From Kaistia sp. 32K (GTDB lineage: Bacteria > Pseudomonadota > Alphaproteobacteria > Rhizobiales > Kaistiaceae), in assembly GCF_016629525.1 (NCBI RefSeq), contig NZ_AP024269.1, forward strand, positions 3,980,001 to 4,044,000: 64,000 nt of DNA. Direction: 5' to 3'. The notes below the pieces were generated by a model. It had not been told where the DNA came from, ran no database searches, and saw nothing but the letters and a program-made list of their open reading frames with translations. A program made the position numbers and the translations under genes. This document shows, in pieces, positions 31,739-40,379 of the stretch; the first letter of the stretch is position 1; each line of letters begins with the position of its first letter.

Positions 31739-31820
31739 GAGACGGCGGCGGGAAGGCGGCGAGGCCTCTTCGCCACGTCTTGTGGGAAGCGGCCGACGCC
31801 CCGGACCGGCAGCCCCTTTC

Positions 31821-31978
31821 ACCTCTCCCATGGGGAGAGGTCGACGGCCGTAGGCCGGCGGGTGAGGGGTTGCGGCCTCGCAGGACGATTTCCAGCGGAA
31901 TGGCGCTCTATCCGGACGGTTCCCTACCCCCTCACCCGGAGCTTCGCTCCGACCTCTCCCCATGGGAGAGGTGAAGGG
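31821..31978. repeat. type B composite palindromic element, copy 3
   Basis: 158 bases in the same orientation as copy 2, ending 13 bases from the bolA stop codon. See copy 2 for the comparison. Confidence 0.9.
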
Positions 31979-31991
31979 AGACCGAGGAGCC

Positions 31992-32255
31992 CTACTCCGG
32001 CGCCTTCGCCTGGATGGCTAAGGCGTGGACGCCGGCGGCGAGTTCGTCGGCGAGGATCGCGTTGATCGCGCGGTGGACATCGACGCGGCTCTTGCCGCGG
32101 AACGCTTCCGCCGTGATCTTCACGCGAAAATGCGTCTCGCCTTCCGGCCGATGGCCGGCATGGCCCTTGTGCAAATGCGACTCGTCGATCACATCTAGGC
32201 TCTGCGGCGACAGGGCACTTGTCAGCGCCTGCGTGATCCGCTCTTTCGTATCCAT
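31992..32255 (-). CDS. bolA: BolA family protein
   Basis: 87-residue BolA-like protein, usually a partner of monothiol CGFS glutaredoxins in iron-sulfur handling. The conserved stretch HLHKGHAGHRPEGETHFRV and the closing HALAIQAKAP fit. The His in GHAG and the C-terminal His region are the known ligand positions in the family. The ATG at 32255 matches the usual N-terminus; the frame opens 20 codons earlier into the region shared with the divergent DnaJ-like gene. Confidence 0.93.
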   Translation of the reverse strand: MDTKERITQALTSALSPQSLDVIDESHLHKGHAGHRPEGETHFRVKITAEAFRGKSRVDVHRAINAILADELAAGVHALAIQAKAPE

Positions 32256-32324
32256 ACAGAGAACCTCGTTCGCATGGCGAAACGTCGCCTTGTCGGTCGA
32301 CGGGGTGGCTACCATAATCGCACC

Positions 32325-32948
32325 ATGAAGCTCGATTCAAAATTGTTCGACGGAATCCGGATCAAGCCGAGCGTCGATGAGACTGTGCTGAAGCGGTCCG
32401 CGCCGACCTGCGGCTGGGAGGGCTGCGATCGCGCGGGCACGCACAAGGCGCCGAAGGGGCGGAACCGCGAGGGCCAGTTCCACCATTTCTGCATCGATCA
32501 CGTCCGCCTCTACAACAAGAGCTACAACTACTTTTCCGGCATGGGCGACGACGACATCGCCGCCTACCAGAAGGATTCGCTGACCGGCCACCGGCCGACC
32601 TGGACCATGGGCGTCAACAGCGCCGGCGAGCAGCGCGAGCGCGTCAAGAGCCATGCGGCGCGCGACTGGAGCGGCGGCGTCCAGGATCCGTTCGACATGT
32701 TCGACGGCACGGCGGGGCGCGTGAAGGAGCCGCCGAAGCCGGCGCGCCACCTGAAGACGCTCGAGCGCAAATCCTTCGACACGCTCGACCTCGAGGGCAG
32801 CGAAACCAGCGTCGAGATCAAGGCGCGCTACAAATCGCTGGTGAAAATCTATCACCCGGATGCCAATGGCGGCGACCGCAGCTCGGAGGACAGGCTGCGC
32901 GAAATCATTCAGGCATATAACTTTCTCAAAGCGGCCGGCTTCTGCTAG
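32325..32948 (+). CDS. DnaJ domain-containing protein
   Basis: 207 residues. The N-terminal part has two Cys-His clusters (CGWEGC and HHFCIDHVRLYNKSYNYF) like a small zinc site. A C-terminal J domain carries HPDANGGDRSSEDRLREI, so the Hsp70-stimulating HPD triad is intact. This C-terminal J domain form next to cobS and bolA is typical of Hyphomicrobiales. Divergent from bolA. I chose the ATG at 32325 beginning MKLDSKLFDGIRI, as in relatives. Confidence 0.9.
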   Translation: MKLDSKLFDGIRIKPSVDETVLKRSAPTCGWEGCDRAGTHKAPKGRNREGQFHHFCIDHVRLYNKSYNYFSGMGDDDIAAYQKDSLTGHRPTWTMGVNSAGEQRERVKSHAARDWSGGVQDPFDMFDGTAGRVKEPPKPARHLKTLERKSFDTLDLEGSETSVEIKARYKSLVKIYHPDANGGDRSSEDRLREIIQAYNFLKAAGFC

Positions 32949-33048
32949 AAGACGCTCATCCTCCGCTCGCGCCCGCGGGTGGAAAATCAGTTTGGCCCTC
33001 CCGCCTTGAACCCGACCGCAAGCGTCCGCTGGATGCGACGGAGCAGAC

Positions 33049-34035
33049 ATGACTGAGACGACGACTGATCGCACCGCCCTGCCCGATACGATGATCTCCG
33101 TGCGCGAGGTCTTCGGCATCGATTCCGACATGCAGGTGCCGGCCTATTCCGAGCCGAACGAGCACGTGCCGGATTCCGATCCGGACTATCTCTTCGACCG
33201 GACGACGACGCTGGCCATCCTGGCCGGCTTCGCGCGCAATCGTCGCGTCATGGTCACCGGCTATCACGGCACCGGCAAGTCGACGCATATCGAGCAGGTC
33301 GCCGCCCGTCTCAACTGGCCGGCCGTGCGCGTCAACCTCGACAGCCACATCAGCCGTATCGACCTGATCGGCAAGGACGCGATCGTCATCAAGGACGGCC
33401 TGCAGGTCACGGAATTCCGGGACGGCATCCTGCCCTGGGCCTACCAGCACAACATCGCGCTGGTGTTCGACGAATATGACGCCGGCCGCCCGGACGTGAT
33501 GTTCGTGATCCAGCGCGTGCTCGAATCGGCCGGCCGTCTGACGCTGCTCGACCAGAACCGCGTCATCCGCCCGCATCCCGCCTTCCGCCTGTTCGCCACC
33601 GCCAACACGGTCGGCCTCGGCGACACGTCGGGCCTCTATCACGGCACGCAGCAGATCAACCAGGCGCAGATGGACCGCTGGTCGATCGTCACCACGCTGA
33701 ACTACCTGCCGCACGACAACGAGGTCGGCATCGTCGTTTCGAAGGCCAAGCACTTCGCCGATCCGAAGGGCCGCGCCCTGGTCGGCCGCATGGTCCGCCT
33801 CGCCGACATGACGCGCTCGGCCTTCATCAACGGCGACCTGTCGACCGTCATGAGCCCGCGCACCGTCATCACCTGGGCCGAGAACGCCGAGATCTTCGGC
33901 GATATCGGCTTCGCCTTCCGCGTGACGTTCCTGAACAAGTGCGACGAGCTCGAGCGCTCGCTGGTGGCGGAATTCTATCAGCGCGCCTTCGGCGAAGAGC
34001 TGGTCGAGTCGGCCGCGAATGTCGTGCTGAGCTAA
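33049..34035 (+). CDS. cobS: cobaltochelatase subunit CobS
   Basis: AAA+ ATPase subunit of the aerobic cobaltochelatase (CobNST), which inserts cobalt into hydrogenobyrinic acid diamide during B12 synthesis. 328 residues. MoxR-type features: Walker [11 protein letters not shown], Walker [10 protein letters not shown], and [21 protein letters not shown]. It is followed on the same strand by cobT, with a palindrome-rich 179-base spacer. CobN is not in the window. Confidence 0.96.
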   Translation: MTETTTDRTALPDTMISVREVFGIDSDMQVPAYSEPNEHVPDSDPDYLFDRTTTLAILAGFARNRRVMVTGYHGTGKSTHIEQVAARLNWPAVRVNLDSHISRIDLIGKDAIVIKDGLQVTEFRDGILPWAYQHNIALVFDEYDAGRPDVMFVIQRVLESAGRLTLLDQNRVIRPHPAFRLFATANTVGLGDTSGLYHGTQQINQAQMDRWSIVTTLNYLPHDNEVGIVVSKAKHFADPKGRALVGRMVRLADMTRSAFINGDLSTVMSPRTVITWAENAEIFGDIGFAFRVTFLNKCDELERSLVAEFYQRAFGEELVESAANVVLS

Positions 34036-34205
34036 GGTGAGGCTCAAGCCCTCTCGCCTGAGGGAGAGAGACTGAGCCCTCTCCCGCCCGCGGGAGAGGG
34101 CTGGGTGAGGGACTTGCTTCTCACCCTGCCCGCACGAGCCGGATGCCAAAGACCCCTACCCCCGCCCTCTCCCGCCATGCGGGCGAGGGTGCTGGAAGGG
34201 GCGAG
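34036..34205. repeat. palindromic elements between cobS and cobT
   Basis: Tandem and inverted hairpin units in the intercistronic gap: CCCTCTCGCCTGAGGGAGAG, CCCTCTCCCGCCCGCGGGAG and CCCGCCATGCGGGCGAGGG, with GGTGAGG and CCTCACCC-like flanks. They resemble diverged type B ends. They lie inside what should be a single transcript. Confidence 0.75.
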
Positions 34206-34214
34206 GAAGAAAAA

Positions 34215-36110
34215 ATGAGCGGCAGCAACAGCGATCCGAGACAGAAGCCCGGCGAGGCGATGACGGAACCGTTCAAGCGGGCCGTCGCCGGCTGCGTCCG
34301 CGCGATTTCCGGCAAGCCTGACCTCGAGGTCTCGTTCTCGAACGACCGGCCGATCCTGACCGGCATGCGCGCCCGCCTGCCGGAACCGGCCCGCAAGCCG
34401 ACCGCGGCCGAGATCGCCGTCACGCGCGGCCTCGGCGATTCGATGGCGCTGCGGCTCGCCTGCCATGACGACGCGATCCACCGCGCGGTCGCGCCCGAGG
34501 GCAAGAACGCCCGCGCCGTGTTCGACGCGGTCGAGCAGGCGCGCGTCGAGGCGATCGGCGCCCGGCGGATGGACGGCGTCGCCGGCAATCTCGCCGCGAT
34601 GCTGGAGGACCGCTATCACCGCGGCAATTTCCACGAGATCACCGAGCGCTCGGAAGCACCGCTGGAAGACGCCGTCTCGCTGATCGTGCGCGAGAAGCTG
34701 ACCGGCCAGAAGCCGCCGGCCTCGGGCGAGAAGATCGTCGACCTCTGGCGCGACTGGATCGAGGAGAAGGCCGGCGCCGATTTTGACCGGCTGGCCGATA
34801 CGCTGGGCGACCAGAAGCGCTTCGCCGCCGCCGTCCGCTCGATGCTCGCCTCGCTCGAAATGGCCGACGAGCTCGGCAGTGGCGACGAGGACGAGAACGA
34901 CGACCAGGGCGACGCCACGGACGATTCGGGCTCCGAGCAGGAGAACGCCTCCGACCAGGCGGACCAGGCCGACAGCGACGCCTCGGAAGAGGCCGAGACG
35001 ACGGGCGACGAGGCGGAAGCCGGCGAGACCGAGACGACCGAAGCCGGCGCCGAGGATGATTCCGAGGGCGACGACGTCGAGGACGCGCGCGACGCCGGCG
35101 AGGCGAAGCGCCCCGAGAGCCCGTTCACCAATGCCCCGCCCGGCATCGACTACAAGGCCTTCACGACGCGCTTCGACGAGACCATCAAGGCGGAGGATCT
35201 CTGCGATCCGGCCGAGCTCGACCGGCTGCGCGCCTTCCTCGACAAGCAGCTCGCGAACCTCCAGGGCGCCGTCGGCCGCCTCGCCAACCGCCTGCAGCGC
35301 CGCCTGATGGCGCAGCAGAACCGCTCGTGGGATTTTGACCGCGAAGAGGGAATGCTGGACCCGGCGCGGCTCCACCGCGTCGTCACCGATCCGATGCAGC
35401 CGCTCTCCTTCAAGATCGAGAAGGACACGAACTTCCGCGACACGGTGGTGACGCTGCTGCTCGACAATTCCGGTTCCATGCGCGGCCGGCCGATCACGGT
35501 CGCGGCGACGTGCGCCGACATCCTGGCCCGCACGCTGGAGCGCTGCGGCGTCAAGGTCGAGATCCTCGGCTTCACGACGCGCGCCTGGAAGGGCGGGCAA
35601 TCGCGCGAGGCCTGGCTGCAGGCCGGCAAGCCGGCCGCCCCGGGCCGCCTGAACGACCTCCGCCACATCATCTACAAGGCCGCCGACGCACCCTGGCGGC
35701 GCGCTAGGCGCAATCTCGGCCTGATGATGCGCGAGGGCCTGCTCAAGGAGAACATCGACGGCGAGGCGCTCGACTGGGCGCATCAGCGCCTGCTCGCGCG
35801 CAGCGAGCAGCGCAAGATCCTGATGATGATCTCCGACGGCGCGCCGGTCGACGATTCGACCCTCTCCGTGAACACCGGCAACTATCTCGAGCGGCACCTT
35901 CGCTACGTCATCGACGAGATCGAGAACCGCTCGCCGGTCGAGCTGATCGCCATCGGCATCGGCCACGACGTGACGCGCTACTATCGCCGCGCCGTGACGA
36001 TCGTCGACGCCGAGGAACTGGCGGGCGCGATGACGGAGAAGCTGGCGGAGCTGTTCGACGAACACCAGCAGCCGGCGCGCCGGCCGTCGAGACGCCGGGT
36101 CGCGCGATGA
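34215..36110 (+). CDS. cobT: cobaltochelatase subunit CobT
   Basis: Second AAA-associated subunit of the aerobic cobaltochelatase. 631 residues, normal length. A helical N-terminal half is followed by a very acidic linker (about residues 220-300, rich in Asp, Glu, Ala) and a C-terminal von Willebrand A domain with the metal-ion site [11 protein letters not shown]. The start is the ATG at 34215; the upstream in-frame extension is repeat DNA. Its stop overlaps the next gene as ATGA. Confidence 0.96.
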   Translation: MSGSNSDPRQKPGEAMTEPFKRAVAGCVRAISGKPDLEVSFSNDRPILTGMRARLPEPARKPTAAEIAVTRGLGDSMALRLACHDDAIHRAVAPEGKNARAVFDAVEQARVEAIGARRMDGVAGNLAAMLEDRYHRGNFHEITERSEAPLEDAVSLIVREKLTGQKPPASGEKIVDLWRDWIEEKAGADFDRLADTLGDQKRFAAAVRSMLASLEMADELGSGDEDENDDQGDATDDSGSEQENASDQADQADSDASEEAETTGDEAEAGETETTEAGAEDDSEGDDVEDARDAGEAKRPESPFTNAPPGIDYKAFTTRFDETIKAEDLCDPAELDRLRAFLDKQLANLQGAVGRLANRLQRRLMAQQNRSWDFDREEGMLDPARLHRVVTDPMQPLSFKIEKDTNFRDTVVTLLLDNSGSMRGRPITVAATCADILARTLERCGVKVEILGFTTRAWKGGQSREAWLQAGKPAAPGRLNDLRHIIYKAADAPWRRARRNLGLMMREGLLKENIDGEALDWAHQRLLARSEQRKILMMISDGAPVDDSTLSVNTGNYLERHLRYVIDEIENRSPVELIAIGIGHDVTRYYRRAVTIVDAEELAGAMTEKLAELFDEHQQPARRPSRRRVAR

Positions 36111-37153
36111 AAGGCGTGCGGGCAGCCTTCGCAGCGCTGCTCCTCGCCGGATCGACAGCGCTTGCCCCAAGCCTGACGTTTGCGGCGGGCTTCGAACCGG
36201 AGACGATCCGCACCAGCCGCATCGACCAGTTCCTGATCGGTCGCAGCCAGACCCAGTTCGGCGAGTTCGAATTCGCCGGCGGCCTGATCCTGACCTCGCC
36301 GAACCGCCAGTTCGGCGGGCTGTCCGGCATCGATTTCGGCCCCGACGGCAAGAGCTTCGTCGCGATCTCCGACACCGGCTACTGGTTTCGCGGCACGGCA
36401 GAGCGCGAGGCGGGCCGGCTCGTCGGCCTCAGCGACACGCGCTGGGCGCCGATGTTGAACGCCAAGGGCCAGCCGCTCGGCCTCAAGCACGACGCCGATG
36501 CCGAGGGCCTGCGGCTCACCACGATCGACGGCCGCGAGGCCGCCTATGTCTCCTTCGAACAGGCGAACGAGCTCCGCCTCTATCGCGCCGATCCCGACCT
36601 GGCGTTGGCGCGGCCGGAGGTGATCAAGTTCAACCGCGCCGGCCGCAAGCTCGTCGGCAATCGCGGCCTCGAGACCGTGGCGCTGGCGCCAGCGAACGGG
36701 CCGCTCAAGGGCTCGCCCGTGCTGGTGGCGGAGCGCTCGCTCGACAAGGCGCGCAACCATCGCGCCTGGATCGTGCGCGGCCCGCTGGCCGGTGCCTTCT
36801 CGGTGGTGCGCAGCGGCGACTACGACGTCACCGACGGCGCCTTCCTGCCGAATGGCGACCTGCTGATTCTCGAGCGGCGGCTGGTGGTGCCCTATGGCGT
36901 CGGCATGCGGCTGCGCCGGCTGCCCGGCGACGCCATCCGCCCCGGCGCCGTCGTCGACGGGCCGGTGGTGATGGAAGCCGACATGCTGGCCCAGATCGAC
37001 AACATGGAAGGCCTCGCCGTCTCCACCGACCCCGACGGCCGGACCCGCATCACCCTCGTCTCCGACGACAATGTGAGCATCCTGCAGCGGACGCTGATGC
37101 TGGAGTTTCTCTGGCAGGGCCCCGGCACGGCCTCCGGCACCGCCGTCAACTGA
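36107..37153 (+). CDS. esterase-like activity of phytase family protein, exported
   Basis: 348 residues with a Sec signal peptide ([23 protein letters not shown]) and the phytase-esterase-like beta-propeller domain: [23 protein letters not shown], given here as a contiguous motif at about residues 70-92, then DAEGL and NRGLETVAL. Expected to be periplasmic; the substrate is unknown. It overlaps the cobT stop by four bases, so it is translated with cobT although no B12 role is known. A strong terminator follows. Confidence 0.85.
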   Translation: MKGVRAAFAALLLAGSTALAPSLTFAAGFEPETIRTSRIDQFLIGRSQTQFGEFEFAGGLILTSPNRQFGGLSGIDFGPDGKSFVAISDTGYWFRGTAEREAGRLVGLSDTRWAPMLNAKGQPLGLKHDADAEGLRLTTIDGREAAYVSFEQANELRLYRADPDLALARPEVIKFNRAGRKLVGNRGLETVALAPANGPLKGSPVLVAERSLDKARNHRAWIVRGPLAGAFSVVRSGDYDVTDGAFLPNGDLLILERRLVVPYGVGMRLRRLPGDAIRPGAVVDGPVVMEADMLAQIDNMEGLAVSTDPDGRTRITLVSDDNVSILQRTLMLEFLWQGPGTASGTAVN

Positions 37154-37176
37154 CACGAATCGATCCCGACCGAGCA

Positions 37177-37206
37177 TAAAAAAAGCCCCGCCGAAGCGGG
37201 GCTTTT
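37177..37206. terminator. bidirectional rho-independent terminator
   Basis: Eight-base arms AGCCCCGC and GCGGGGCT with a CGAA loop, an A-run before and TTTT after. It serves the esterase-like gene (plus) and the queuosine-precursor transporter gene (minus). Confidence 0.88.
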
Positions 37207-37223
37207 CGTATTCGACGGAACGC

Positions 37224-37862
37224 CTAGGCCGGGCGCATCTGCGCGTCGGGCCAGGGCAGCACGATCCGCATCAGCGCGCGATAGGGCGCAAGCAGGATCA
37301 GCGCGGCGCAGAACTTGACCGTGAGATCGCCCAGCGCCCACGACACCCAACGCGCGGTCTCGACCGAGAACAGGCCGAGCAGCGGCGCCGGCTGCAGCGC
37401 GAAGCTGTCATTCGGGCCGAGGAAGGACGCGAACGGCGCGAAGGCGAGCGTGAAGAAGATCGCCGTGTCGAAGATCGAGCCGAACACCGAGGCCGCCAGC
37501 GGCGCCCGCCACCAGGCCTGGCGACGCAGGCGGGCGAACAGGCTGATGTCGAGCATCTGGCCGACCAGATAGGCGGCGCCCGAGGCGGCGGCGAGGCGCG
37601 GCGTCGCCAGCTTCACCGACACCGCGACGGCGCAGACGAAGCCGACCAGCACGACGAGCCGCGCCACGCGCGGGCCGTAGCGGCGATTGGTCAGGTCGCT
37701 GACGAAGAAGGCGAGCGGAAAGGTGAACGCGCCCCAGGTCAGGATATCGGCGAGTTGAAGCCGCCCGACCATGGCCTCGACCGGATACTGGACGAGGACA
37801 TTCGACAAAACGACAACGGCCGCCATGACGGCGGCCGCAACGATGTAACCCGGCTTGATCAT
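37224..37862 (-). CDS. yhhQ: queuosine precursor transporter (VUT/YhhQ family)
   Basis: 212-residue integral membrane protein with about six hydrophobic segments. It belongs to the family formerly DUF165, whose E. coli member YhhQ imports queuosine precursors (preQ0/preQ1) for tRNA modification. Visible signature: FFVSDLTNRRYGPRVAR after the second membrane segment, and GSIFDTAIFF later. It starts ten bases after rpmB ends on the same strand. Confidence 0.9.
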   Translation of the reverse strand: MIKPGYIVAAAVMAAVVVLSNVLVQYPVEAMVGRLQLADILTWGAFTFPLAFFVSDLTNRRYGPRVARLVVLVGFVCAVAVSVKLATPRLAAASGAAYLVGQMLDISLFARLRRQAWWRAPLAASVFGSIFDTAIFFTLAFAPFASFLGPNDSFALQPAPLLGLFSVETARWVSWALGDLTVKFCAALILLAPYRALMRIVLPWPDAQMRPA

Positions 37863-37872
37863 CGAGAGCCCC

Positions 37873-38172
37873 TTAGGCCGCCGCGGATTCCAGCTCGAGC
37901 TTCTTGGCGATGGCGCGCTTCAGCGTCGCCGCGCGGAAGGACAGTTCCTTCGCATCGGCCTTGGCGAGGAAGGCGTCGAGACCGCCACGGTGCTCGACCG
38001 AACGAAGGCCGTGAGCCGAAACGCGCAGCTTGAAGCTGCGGCCGAGCGCGTCGCTGATCAGCGTCACGTTGACGAGGTTCGGCAGGTAACGGCGACGAGC
38101 CTTGTTGTTGGCATGGCTGACGGTGTTGCCGGTCAGAACGGCCTTACCGGTCAACTCGCAGACACGGGACAT
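37873..38172 (-). CDS. rpmB: 50S ribosomal protein L28
   Basis: 99-residue large-subunit protein. [12 protein letters not shown] and [15 protein letters not shown] are diagnostic. It is of the longer alphaproteobacterial form with a helical C-terminal tail. The queuosine-precursor transporter gene follows with ten bases between. Confidence 0.97.
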   Translation of the reverse strand: MSRVCELTGKAVLTGNTVSHANNKARRRYLPNLVNVTLISDALGRSFKLRVSAHGLRSVEHRGGLDAFLAKADAKELSFRAATLKRAIAKKLELESAAA

Positions 38173-38431
38173 GACAAAAATCCTTCATATTCCGCCGCAA
38201 CGCGCCGGCTTCGGCATCCATCGCGGCAGGGGTATCGGAAAGTGGGCTTTCTCTTAGTCACCGAAGCCACGCCCGTCAAGCTTTCAGGACGCGATGACTA
38301 GTGACTAAGACGGGGCAAATCACCTAGAATCGCGCGAAGTGATTTGGGGGCATCATCTAAGCCACGGGACCGACGCGGGGACGAAGGCGAAAAACCCGCA
38401 CGGACAGGTCTCTTCGACGGAACCATTTCTC

Positions 38432-39295
38432 ATGAAATCGCCCCGCTTCCTCCGCGCTCTCCTTCTGCCGGCCTTCGCCGCGGCGGTCGCCTCGCTCTGC
38501 GCGCCCCAGCCGTCGCTCGCCGCCCCCGCCAAGGCGGAAGCGCCGAACGGCCGCGTCGACGCCACCTATAACATCCTGCTCGGCGGGCTGACCATCGGCC
38601 GCTTCGCGCTCGACACGGTATTCGACGGCAAGGGCTACACCATCACGGTGCGCGGCTCGACCAGCGGCGTCAGCCGCTTCGTCTCGGACGGCAAGGGCTA
38701 TCTGAAGAGCAGCGGCCGCATGGTCGGCACCCGCGTGCTGCCCGCCGCCTACCTGCTCGACACCAGCGAGAACGGCCACCGCAACTCGACCGTCTCGATG
38801 CAGATGAACGCCGGCGACATCGTCAACGTCGCCGCCCTGCCTCCGCTCGCCAAGAAGGCCGACCGCGTGCCGCTGCTGCCGCAGCACATGCGCAACATCT
38901 TCGATCCCCTGAGCGCCATGATCGTGCCGATGAAGAACGGCAGCACGGCCGGCGCCTGCAACCGCACCGTTCCCGTCTTCGACGGCTGGCAGCGCTTCGA
39001 CGTCAAGCTCTACTACAAGGGCACGGCCGAGGTGGACGGCCAGGCCGGCTCCTATAAGGGCACGGTCATCGTCTGCGGCGCCCGCTACGTCCCCGTCGCC
39101 GGCCACCGGCCGACGCGCGAGGCGATCGAATACATGGAAAACAACAAGGCGCTCGAGGTCTGGCTGGCGCCGGTCGAGCCGCTCGGCGTGATGATCCCCT
39201 ACCGCCTGCAGATCGGCACCGAAGTCGGCATGCTGATCATCCACGCCTCGCGCTTCATCGGCGAGGCCGAAACCCAGCGCGCCTCGGCGGAGTAG
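38432..39295 (+). CDS. DUF3108 domain-containing exported protein
   Basis: 287 residues with a signal peptide (FLRALLLPAFAAAVASLCAP...LAAPA). The DUF3108 body begins VDATYNILLGGLTIGRFAL and shows the beta-rich repeat pattern of the family, with HMRNIFDPLSAMIVP in the middle. Predicted periplasmic; function unknown. The ATG at 38432 starts the signal peptide; the frame opens 31 codons earlier without support. rpmB diverges upstream. Confidence 0.85.
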   Translation: MKSPRFLRALLLPAFAAAVASLCAPQPSLAAPAKAEAPNGRVDATYNILLGGLTIGRFALDTVFDGKGYTITVRGSTSGVSRFVSDGKGYLKSSGRMVGTRVLPAAYLLDTSENGHRNSTVSMQMNAGDIVNVAALPPLAKKADRVPLLPQHMRNIFDPLSAMIVPMKNGSTAGACNRTVPVFDGWQRFDVKLYYKGTAEVDGQAGSYKGTVIVCGARYVPVAGHRPTREAIEYMENNKALEVWLAPVEPLGVMIPYRLQIGTEVGMLIIHASRFIGEAETQRASAE

Positions 39296-39417
39296 GTTGC
39301 TCCGCTTGGTGGCCCGCGTGCCGGGTTTCCATCTGCATCAAGTGGAGACGATGCGGGCGGAGTTGGTCGGTCGGCGATCGAGACGGTTCTTCCGGACTAC
39401 ATCCCCAAACCTCGAAC

Positions 39418-39583
39418 CATCATCCTGAGGTGCCCGGCGGAGCCGGGCCTCGAAGGAGGGTTCAGTTGACTCCCTTCAGGGAGCAAACAGCTGCCGGTTG
39501 ATGAGGCCCGGATCTCGGGGGTTCCGCAGCTCCGCTGGACCCTCCTTCGAGGCTTCGCTCGCGCGAAGCACCTCAGGATGATG
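39418..39583. repeat. inverted pair of type C palindromic elements
   Basis: Two inverted copies of an element reading CATCATCCTGAGGTGCCCGG then CCTCGAAGGAGGGT (39418-39463), reversed at 39541-39583. The pair could fold into a long cruciform. Related pairs are at 46711-46841 and 57990-58273. Confidence 0.88.
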
Positions 39584-39647
39584 GTCGGGGCCGTCGATCG
39601 GTCTGGCAGCGCTTGCCGTTCGAGCGGTCTGCCAGCCCCGCTCGCGC

Positions 39648-39763
39648 CGTCATCCCGGGCCTGACCCGGGATCCATTCAGCCGGGCTGCTGGTGACGCGC
39701 GCTTCCCGAGTTCACGGCTGAATGGATCCCGGATCTCCGCTTCGCTGCGTCCGGGATGACGGA
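39648..39763. repeat. inverted pair of type D palindromic elements
   Basis: Copies at 39648-39685 and 39715-39763 sharing GTCATCCCGGG...GATCCATTCAGCC in opposite orientation. Between them lies about 30 bases of unrelated sequence. Confidence 0.85.
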
Positions 39764-40379
39764 GCCTGTGCCGTCGCCGGCGCGCCGCCATCCCGCGCCG
39801 CCATCCGGCGGGCAGCCACTCAAGCGGCAAGCAGCCGTCCCGGATTGCGACACTCGCCCCGCCCTGGTTAACGCGGACCGGCAAGATGGCACGCTTGGCC
39901 TCGCGCCGCCCTGCCCGCCGGCCATTCCGTCCCCGTGCCTATCGTGGCGCCGGCGGCGCCACCCACAAGCCGTAGCGGGCACGAACCCGGAACTCTGTCC
40001 CGCCAGCGATTCGTGCTTTCTCCGTTCCGGATTCGGTCGAATCGTTAACGGCCAGCGACAACAGCCTCTTGATTGAATTGACGTTTTGGTAACCCGCTTG
40101 TTTCGCGCGGCTCCCGCAAAGGTTAACGTCCCGGCCGGATGTCAGGCGGGCGCAGGCTTTTGCATGGCACTATTTCGTGGCGGTTCCCGCCGCGCCGCAC
40201 ATATATGGTGGTGAACAGAACGCGATTTTCCGGGAGTCAGTGATTCGGACATCGTTTGTTCCAGAAAGGTTCCAAGGTTTAATCGGAGCCCGTCTGCAGG
40301 ATTGGATCCGGCACCCCATTGTTTCGACATGATACAGGGGCAAGGTCCGAAGCGTTGGAATGGTGAGACTGCCCGCACG
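39764..40379. other. gene-free stretch before the Suv3-like helicase gene
   Basis: About 615 bases with no recognisable gene on either strand. The last 300 bases are less GC-rich than their surroundings and presumably hold the helicase promoter, but no clear -35/-10 pair stands out. Confidence 0.5.

Noticed and set aside
32949..33048. Cobalamin riboswitch upstream of cobS
   Set aside because: The gap is only 100 bases and I see no B12-box-like sequence or the needed set of stems.
34044..36170. A 708-codon minus-strand frame over cobT
   Set aside because: Antisense shadow that also runs into the repeat region upstream of cobT.
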